From NCBI RefSeq assembly GCF_040729435.1, contig NZ_CP160398.1, positions 3,472,001 to 3,536,000 of the forward strand: a DNA stretch of 64,000 nt, in the 5' to 3' direction. Made by a program: the position numbers and the translations under genes. The notes beneath the pieces are model-generated. The model searched no databases. It had not been told where the DNA came from and saw only the letters and a list, made by a program, of their open reading frames with translations. Within the stretch, counting starts at the first letter, position 1; each line of letters begins with the position of its first letter. This document shows positions 7,453 through 16,000 of this stretch, one piece after another. Origin of the DNA: Pseudomonas sp. HOU2. Its GTDB lineage: Bacteria; Pseudomonadota; Gammaproteobacteria; Pseudomonadales; Pseudomonadaceae.

Positions 7453-9048
7453 ATGGAAGCGCGTCGCGAGACTCCGCTGGGGGATACCCAGGACCCGTTT
7501 GCCGCACCGAATGCCGGTGTCCGGCGTTTATGGCGCTGGGCTCGCCAGCAGTGGCTGATCCCCATTCTGTTGTTGGCGACGGTGGTGCGTTTTTATGACC
7601 TGACCGCCGCCGCGATCTGGGGCGACGAAGGCTCAAGCCTGTTGCTGGCGAACTATTCGCTCAGTGGTATCTGGGAGCACGCGGCGTTCGACGTGCATCC
7701 GCCGTTTTACTTTATGTTGCTGCACGGCTGGATCGGGTTGTTCGGTGACACGATTCTGTCGATCCGCAGCCTCAGCGCGCTGGCCGGCATTGCCACGGTC
7801 GGGCTGGGGGTGTGCCTGGTCGATCGGCTGGCCACCCGCCGCGCCGCGATCATTGCCGGGGTGCTGCTGGCGTTGCTGCCGACGGCGGTGCGCTACAGCC
7901 AGGAAGTGCGCATGTATTCGCTGCTCGGCCTGCTCCTGATCGGTACGACACTGGCGCTGATCTGTTGGGTCAGGCGCCCGCAGCGCCGCCGGTATCTGCT
8001 GATCTATGCATTGCTGATGAGCGCCGCGTTGTACACCCACTACTTCGCCGTGCTGGCGGCGCTGAGCCATTGGCTGTACCTGGGACTGATTCGCCTGCTG
8101 CCGGGCTATCGCCTGCGGCATATCCAGCGCAAGGACTGGTGGCTGGCCAATCTGGCCATCGTCGTGCTCTACCTGCCGTGGTTGCCGAATCTGCTTGATC
8201 TGACGCAACACATGGAAGAACTCAAGGTCGGTGGCGATGTGGGCTGGGAAGATCCGGTGACCCTGTCCTCGCTGCCGTCGATGATCTGGCTCTGGCTGAT
8301 CCAGGACGAAGGCGAGCATCTGCCGTTGCTGCTGTTCTGCGGCGTACCGCTGGCCCTGCTGGCGCTGGCGGGCGTGGCCGTGGCCCGCGACCGCAGCGTG
8401 AACCATGGCAGCGTCCTGCTGGCGCTTTACACCGGTATGCCATTGTTGCTGGTGTTCGCGGTGTCCTTCATCAGCCCGGTGTTCATCGAGCGTTACCTGA
8501 CAGCCTACGCGCTGGGATTGCCGATGCTGGCAGCGCTGGCCATCGACCGCTTGTACCACCGCGCTCGTGTGCTGGCAGTGGCGATCCTGGTGTCATTGGT
8601 CGGGGTTGAACTGGTGGGCGTAAACACCAACGCCACGGTCGATCCGCACGATCAGTTCAACGTCATGGTCGATTACATCAACCGGCATTTCGTCAGCGGT
8701 GACCGCATCGTCACCAGCGACATGCTCTGGTATCTCAGTTATGTCTACTACAACCGCACTGACGCTCAGGTGCGGCTGTTTACCCCGCCCGCCGCCGATG
8801 GCCGTTCGACGCGTCCCAATCACTACGGTTTCGGCACCCTGGTGTCCGAGGAGGTCTATCTGGATCGACTCGATGACCTGCCCAAGGGCAGTGCTCGCGT
8901 CTGGTTGATCGGCGATCTGGACGTGGACGTGCCCGATCCGTTCCGACCCTTGCCGACCACCTGGCAGTTGCGTGATCAGACCCACGCCGGCGGCGCGAAT
9001 GCGCGACTTTTTTCGTTGACGACGGCTAACGGGACGGCGGCGAAATGA
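7453..9048 (+). CDS. GT39/ArnT-like membrane glycosyltransferase
   Basis: A 531-residue polytopic protein of the GT-C fold that uses lipid-linked sugar donors on the periplasmic side. The first luminal loop has the acidic catalytic motif (AIWGDEGSSLL, near residue 58) and the DVHPPFYFMLLHGW motif characteristic of PMT/ArnT-like enzymes. Many hydrophobic helices follow, then a soluble C-terminal domain from about 400. The ATG at 7453 follows AAGGGAAGG. It is divergent from the tail-collar gene and precedes a sulfotransferase. The acceptor is unknown; the neighbouring exported giant protein is an obvious candidate by location only. Confidence 0.85.
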   Translation: MEARRETPLGDTQDPFAAPNAGVRRLWRWARQQWLIPILLLATVVRFYDLTAAAIWGDEGSSLLLANYSLSGIWEHAAFDVHPPFYFMLLHGWIGLFGDTILSIRSLSALAGIATVGLGVCLVDRLATRRAAIIAGVLLALLPTAVRYSQEVRMYSLLGLLLIGTTLALICWVRRPQRRRYLLIYALLMSAALYTHYFAVLAALSHWLYLGLIRLLPGYRLRHIQRKDWWLANLAIVVLYLPWLPNLLDLTQHMEELKVGGDVGWEDPVTLSSLPSMIWLWLIQDEGEHLPLLLFCGVPLALLALAGVAVARDRSVNHGSVLLALYTGMPLLLVFAVSFISPVFIERYLTAYALGLPMLAALAIDRLYHRARVLAVAILVSLVGVELVGVNTNATVDPHDQFNVMVDYINRHFVSGDRIVTSDMLWYLSYVYYNRTDAQVRLFTPPAADGRSTRPNHYGFGTLVSEEVYLDRLDDLPKGSARVWLIGDLDVDVPDPFRPLPTTWQLRDQTHAGGANARLFSLTTANGTAAK

Positions 9049-9109
9049 CTAAAACGGTTCACCTGTTATTTCGCGATTAAAAATGGTTTTAATAGTCCGT
9101 TTTGCTCTA

Positions 9110-9123
9110 TTTTGATATCAAAA
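9110..9123. promoter_or_regulatory. AT-rich leader with perfect palindrome before the sulfotransferase
   Basis: The 138-bp gap before 9187 is conspicuously AT-rich compared with its surroundings and contains the perfect palindrome TTTTGATATCAAAA. This suggests a separate promoter and a regulator site in front of the sulfotransferase gene. No specific regulator can be named. Confidence 0.45.
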
Positions 9124-9186
9124 CACTACTAGTCGAAAGGGTATTGTTGGACTACGCTCGTCGGACAAAAGGACTTACAAAGTAGG

Positions 9187-10032
9187 GTGAAGGGATTGCA
9201 GCAGTTCCACTTTATCTCCGGCTTGCCGCGCTCAGGTTCTACCCTTCTTTCTGCGATTCTTCTGCAGAACCCGCGCTTTCATGCCGGCATGACCAGCCCG
9301 GTCGGCGCGCTGTTCTCCGGTGTCCTTGAACAATGCAGCGCCGGCAGCGAATTCGGCGCGGTGATCGACACCGACATGCGCCGGCGTCTGCTGCGCGGGC
9401 TGTTCGATGCCTACTACGCCGACAAGGCTGACAAACCGGTGGTGTTCGACACCAACCGGCAGTGGAGTTCGCGCCTGCCGGCGATCAGCGATCTGTTTCC
9501 CAAAGCCAAAGTCATTGCCTGCGTGCGCAATGTCGCCTGGGTGATGGACAGCCTGGAACGGTTGTACCGCGCCAATCCTTACGAAAACACCAAGCTGTTC
9601 GGCGATGCCGTCGAGCGCAACACCGTCTACAGCCGTTGCGAAACCCTGGCCCAGCGCAATCGTCTGGTGGGTTTTGCCTGGGCGGCGCTCAAGGAAGCCT
9701 ATTACGGCGAACACGCCGATTCGCTGCTGATCGTCGATTACGACTTGTTGACCCAGGCCCCGGAGCGCGTGCTGCGGCTGGTCTACGATTTCATTGGCGA
9801 GTCCTGGTTCGAGCACGATTTCGAACACCTGGCCTATGACGCGCCGGAGTTCGACCAGGCCTTGGGCGTGGCCGGCCTGCACAAGGTCAAACCCAAGGTC
9901 GCCCTGCAGTCCCGGCGCACGATTCTGCCGCCGGATCTGTTCAAGCAATACGCCGATCTGTCCTTTTGGCTCGATGGCTCAGCCAGTGCTGCCAATGTGA
10001 TTCGTATGAAGTCCGACGCCGCGATCAGTTGA
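9187..10032 (+). CDS. Sulfotransferase family protein
   Basis: A 281-residue soluble sulfotransferase that would move the sulfuryl group of PAPS to an acceptor hydroxyl. The 5'-phosphosulfate loop is P14-R-S-G-S-T19 after strand FHFISGL. A 3'-phosphate-binding segment follows strand VIACVRN (VRNVAWVMDSLERLYR). The start is GTG with a GTAGGG element directly upstream. It is followed at once by a strong terminator that overlaps its own stop codon. The acceptor is unknown; co-location with an APS-kinase-like gene and a second sulfotransferase suggests a sulfation module. Confidence 0.85.
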   Translation: MKGLQQFHFISGLPRSGSTLLSAILLQNPRFHAGMTSPVGALFSGVLEQCSAGSEFGAVIDTDMRRRLLRGLFDAYYADKADKPVVFDTNRQWSSRLPAISDLFPKAKVIACVRNVAWVMDSLERLYRANPYENTKLFGDAVERNTVYSRCETLAQRNRLVGFAWAALKEAYYGEHADSLLIVDYDLLTQAPERVLRLVYDFIGESWFEHDFEHLAYDAPEFDQALGVAGLHKVKPKVALQSRRTILPPDLFKQYADLSFWLDGSASAANVIRMKSDAAIS

Positions 10033-10045
10033 TCGCGGCGTTTTT
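10017..10045 (+). terminator. Rho-independent terminator overlapping the sulfotransferase stop codon
   Basis: A 10-bp perfect stem (CGCCGCGATC / GATCGCGGCG) with a 4-nt loop and then TTTTT. The stop codon of the sulfotransferase spans the loop and the start of the right arm. It separates the sulfotransferase from the giant gene, which therefore needs its own promoter within about 45 bp or read-through. Confidence 0.85.
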
Positions 10046-10087
10046 CATTGATGCGTCAACAACTGTGTTCGAGTCCGGGTGAGCAGC

Positions 10088-13000
10088 ATGTGGTGGAACA
10101 AGCAAAAGTCGCGGGTAACCGAGGGCCAACGGACGCTGGCTGCGCCGCTGATCATGTCGCTGGAACCGCGCATGCTGTTCGACGGCGCCGTCGCGGCGAC
10201 TGTCGCTGACACCGCCGCCCAGGCCGACAGCCATCCCGCTGCCGATGCGGCCAAGGCACCTGCGGCCGATCATCCGTCGGTCAGCAAGGACACCCACGGC
10301 CAGGCCGATGCCACGCCGGCTGCCAGCCCTGTCGCCGTACCGGGCCAGAGCGTGGTGTTCGTCGATTCCCGGGTCAAGGATGCCGACAGCCTGCTCAAAG
10401 GCGTTGCTCCCGGCGCGCAAGTGGTCAAGCTCGATGCAAGCAAGGACGGCTTGCAGCAGATCGCCGATTATCTCGACCAGCACTCGGGTGTCAGCTCGGT
10501 GCAGATCATCGCTCACGGCAACGCCGGTGACCTGTGGCTCGGCAACAGCTATCTGTCGGCGGACAACGTCGCGCAACGCAGTGCAGTGCTGGCGGACATC
10601 GGCAAGGACATGAACGTCGGCGGCGACATCCTCATTTACGGCTGCTACACCGCCGAGGGCGACCGCGGCCTGAGTTTCGTCGACTCGCTGGCACAACTGA
10701 CCGGCCGCGATGTGGCTGCCTCGAACAATCGCACTGGCGTGGGCGGCGACTGGGATCTGGAGATCGCCACCGGCAAAATCGAGAGCGCCAACGTGCTGTC
10801 GACCCTGTCGATGAGCGAATACCAGTGGGGCCTCGCCACCTGGACCGCCACCAACAACGCAAACACCGGGGTCGGCTCGTTGCGCGCAGCGCTGGCGTCG
10901 GCGCAGAACGGCGACATCGTGACCTTCAGCAGCGGCATGACGGTGCAGCTCACCTCGGAACTGCTGATCAACAAGAACATCACTGTCGATGGCGACCTGA
11001 ACAACGACGGGGTGGCGGACGTCACCCTCGATGGCCAGTACCGGACGCGGGTGGTGGAAATCACCTCCAGCAGCACGGTGACTCTCGATGGTCTGGTGAT
11101 TACCCGGGGCCTGGTCTCTGGCAACGGCGGCAATGGTGGCTATGGCGCGACCGGGGCCATGGGCGGCGGGATTTTCAACGCCGGCATCCTCACGCTGAAC
11201 AACGTTTCGGTCACCGGTAACGCGGCGGCCGGCGGTGGTGGGGGTGGCGGTGTCACGGGCGCCAACTACGGCGGCGGTGGTGGCGGCGGCGGTGGTATTG
11301 GTGGTCAGGGCGGCGGCCATGGCGGTACGGCCGGGCCGGGCACCGGAACGTTGGGCGGCCAGGCCGGCAGCGGTGGCGTCGGTGGCTACGGCGGTGGCTA
11401 CGACGCCACGCACATGGGTGGACGCGGCGGTTCCACGGTCGGCGGCGCCGGCGGTGTGGGCGTGTCCTATTACAGCAACGGCGGCAATGGCGGCACGGCC
11501 AACAACGGCACGATTTCCATTGGTGGCGGCGGTGGCGGCTCCGGCTGGGACAAGGTTGGCGGCGTCGGCGGCAATGCGGCCGGCGGCATTTACAACGCCT
11601 CGACTGGTACTTTGAAAATCGTCGGCACCTCGGTCATCAGCAACAACATCGGTGCGGGCGGCGGTGGCGGTGGCGGCAGCGGCCAGGGCAGCAACAACCT
11701 CAATGGCGGCGACGGCGGACGAGGTGTCGGTGCGATCTGGAACCAGGGCGGCACGGTGCTGATCACGGCCTCCAACTTCAGCGCCATCAGCGGTAACGCA
11801 GCGGGCAGCGGCGCCGGCGGCGCAGAACTGGGCGGCGGCGTGTCGGGCTCTGTACCGTTGGCCTTCGCGGCAATCTACAACAATGGCGGCACACTCAATA
11901 CTGCTTATGTGGAACCGCCCACCGCAACCATCGTGATGTCGGACACGGCCCTGAAAATCGGCGAAACCTCGCTGGTGACCATCACCTTCAGCCGCGCGGT
12001 CACCGGGTTTACCAACGCCGACCTGACCATCGCCAACGGCACGCTGACTGCGGTCAGCAGCAGCGACGGCGGCCTGACCTGGACCGCGACGTTCACCCCG
12101 ACCAACAACCTCACCGACGCCACCAACCTGATCACCCTCGACAACACCGGGGTGACCGCGATCAGCGACGGCGTAGCGGGCGTCGGCACGACCAGCTCCG
12201 TCAACTATGCGATCGACACCGCGCGGCCGACCGTGACCATCGTCATGGCCGACACGGCGTTGAAGATCGGCGACACGTCGCTGGTGACCTTTACCTTCAG
12301 CGAAGCGGTGAGCGGTTTCACCAACGCCGACCTGACCATCGCCAACGGCACATTGTCGGCAGTCAGCAGCAGCGACGGTGGCATCACCTGGACCGGAACG
12401 TTCACCCCGACCGCCAGCATCTCCGACACCACCAACCTGATCACTCTGGACAACACCGGGATCGCCGACCTGGCCGGCAACGCCGGCAGCGGCACGACGG
12501 ATTCGGCCAACTACGTGATCGATACCGTGCGGCCAACCGCGACCATTGTCGTCGCCGACAGCAATCTGGCAGCGGGTGAAACCTCGCTGGTGACCATTAC
12601 CTTCAGCGAAGCGGTCAGCGGCTTCACCACCGCCGACCTGACAGTGGCCAACGGCACTCTGAGCGGTCTGAGCAGCAGCGACGGCGGCATCACCTGGACC
12701 GCCACGCTCACGCCGACCAACAGCATCACCGACACCACCAACCTGGTCACCCTGGACAACACCGGGGTCGTCGATCTGGCCGGCAACGCCGGCAGCGGCA
12801 CCACCAACTCCAACAACTACGCGATCGACACCGCGCGGCCGACCGCGACCATCGTGGTGGCCGACAACAACCTGCGGATCGGCGAAACCTCGCTGGTGAC
12901 CATCACCTTCAGCGAAGCCGTGACCGGCTTCACCAACGCTGACCTGACCATCGCCAGCGGCACGCTGAGCGCGGTCAGCAGCAGCGACGGCGGCATTACC

Positions 13001-16000
13001 TGGACGGCGACCTTTACACCGACCGCCAGCATCACCGACGCAACCAACCTGATCACGCTGAACAATACCGGTATCGCTGATCTGAACGGCAACGCCGGCA
13101 GCGGCACCACCGACTCCAACAACTACGCCATCGATACCGTGCGCCCGACCGCAACCATCGTGGTGGCTGACAACGCTCTGAAAATCGGCGAAACCTCGCT
13201 GGTGACCATCACCTTCAGCGAAGCGGTGACCGGTTTCACCAACGCCGATCTGACCATTGCCAACGGCACGCTGAGCGCAGTCAGCAGCAGCGACGGCGGT
13301 ATCACCTGGACCGCGACGTTCACCCCGAGCGCCAGCGTCACCGATACCACCAACCTGATTACCCTGGACAACACCGGCATCGCCGACCTGGCGGGCAATG
13401 CCGGCAGCGGCACCACCGATTCCAACAACTACGCCATCGACACCCAGCGCCCGACCGCGACCATCGTGGTAGCCGACAGCACCCTCACGGCCGGTGAAAC
13501 GACGCTGGTGACTTTCACCTTCAGTGAAGCGGTGACCGGCTTCAACAATGCGGACATCGTGGTTGCCAACGGCACCCTCACGGCGGTGAGCAGCAGCGAC
13601 GGCGGCATCACCTGGACCGCGACCTTCACGCCGAACGTGGGCGTCAACGACGCGAGCAACCTGATCACGCTGGCCAATACCGGCATCGCCGACCTCGCGG
13701 GCAACGCCGGCAGCGGCACGACCAACTCCAACAACTACACCATCGACACCGTGGTGCCGACTGCAACCATTATCGTGTCCGACCCCAGCCTGAAAATCGG
13801 CGAGTCCTCGCTGGTGACCATCACCTTCAGCGAAGCGGTCACCGGTTTCACCAACGCCGACCTGACCATCGCCAACGGCACGTTGAGCGCGGTCAGCAGC
13901 AGCGATGGCGGCATCACCTGGACGGCCACGTTCACCCCGACCAGCAACATTACCGACGCGACTAACCTGATCACCCTGGACAATTCCGGTGTTCAAAACC
14001 TGTCGGGCAACGCCGGCAGCGGCACCACTGACTCGAACAATTATTCGATCGATACTCAGCGCCCGACCGCCACCATCGTGGTGGCTGACACCGCGCTCGG
14101 CGTCGGCCAGACCAGCCTGGTGACCATCACCTTCAGCGAAGCGGTGACTGGTTTCACCAACGCCGATCTGACCATCGCCAACGGCACGCTGAGTGCGGTG
14201 AGCAGCAGCGACGGCGGCCTCACCTGGACAGCGACGTTCACGCCGGCGGCGGGGATCACCGACACCACGAACATCATCACCCTGGACAACACCGGCATCG
14301 CTGACCTCGCGGGCAACGCCGGTAGCGGCACCACCGATTCCAACAACTATGCGGTCGACAGCCAGCGCCCGACGGCGACCATCGTGCTCTCCGACAGCAC
14401 TCTCAGTGCTGGCGAAACCTCGCTGGTCACCATCACTTTCAGCGAGGCGGTGACCGGCTTCACCAACGCCGACCTGAGCGTCGCCAACGGAACGCTGAGC
14501 AACGTCTCATCGAGTGACGGCGGCATCACCTGGACGGCCACGTTCACGCCGAACGTGGGCGTCAACGATGCGACCAACCTGATTGTCCTGAACAACACCG
14601 GCATCGCCGACCTGGCCGGCAACAGCGGGACCGGCACCACCAGCTCGCCGAACTACACCATCGACACCGTGCTGCCGACTGCGACCATCATCATTGCCGA
14701 CAACGCGCTGAAAGTCGGTGATACCTCGCTGGTGACTATCACCTTCAGCGAAGCGGTGAGCGGTTTCACCAACGCCGACCTGACGATTGCCAACGGCACG
14801 TTGTCGGCAGTCAGCAGCAGCGACGGCGGCATCACCTGGACGGCCACGTTCACGCCGACCAGCAACATCACCGACGCGACCAACCTGATCACCCTGGACA
14901 ATTCCGGTGTTCAAAATCTGTCGGGCAACGCCGGCAGCGGCACCACCGATTCCAACAATTACTCGATTGACACTCAGCGCCCGACCGCCACCATCGTGGT
15001 GGCTGACACCGCACTCGGCGTCGGCCAGACCAGCCTGGTGACCATCACCTTCAGCGAAGCGGTGAGCGGTTTTACCAACGCCGACCTGACCATCGCCAAC
15101 GGCACGTTGTCGGCAGTCAGCAGCAGCGACGGCGGCATCACCTGGACAGCGACCTTCACCCCGGCGGCAGGGATTACCGACACCAGCAATGTGATCACCC
15201 TGGACAACACCGGTATCGCCGATCTGGCGGGCAACGCCGGCAGCGGTACCACCGACTCCAACAACTATGCGGTCGACAGTCAGCGCCCGACGGCGACCAT
15301 CATCCTTTCCGACACGGATCTGCGCCCCGGAGAAACTGCGCAGGTGACCATCACCTTCAGCGAGGCAGTAACCGGATTCGACAATGCCGACCTGAGCGTC
15401 GCCAACGGCACCTTGAGCAATGTTTCGTCGAGCGACGGTGGCGTTACCTGGACGGCCACGTTCACGCCGACCCTCGGCGTCAGTGACGCCACCAACCTGA
15501 TCGTGCTGAACAACAGTGGAGTGAGCGATCTGGCCGGCAACGCCGGCACCGGCATCACCAATTCGGCCAACTATGCGGTGCAGACCGAAGTGCCGACGGC
15601 GACCATTGTGGTCGCCGATAACGCGCTCAAGGCTGGTGAAACCTCGGCGGTGACCATCACCTTCAGCGAGGCCGTCAGCGGTTTCAGCAACGCTGACCTG
15701 AGCATCGCCAACGGCACGTTGAGCAACGTGACATCCAGCGACGGTGGCATCACCTGGACGGCGACATTTACCCCGACCGCCAACATCACCGACACCAGCA
15801 ACCTGATCACCCTCGACAACAGCGGTGTGGTCAACGCGTCGGGCAACAGCGGCGTCGGTACTACCGATTCGAACAACTTCGCCATCGACACCGCGCTGCC
15901 AACTGCAAGCATCGTGGTCGCCGACAATCGCCTGGGCATCGGTGAAACCACCACGGTGACTATTACCTTCAGCGAAGCGGTGAGCGGTTTTGACCTGTCG

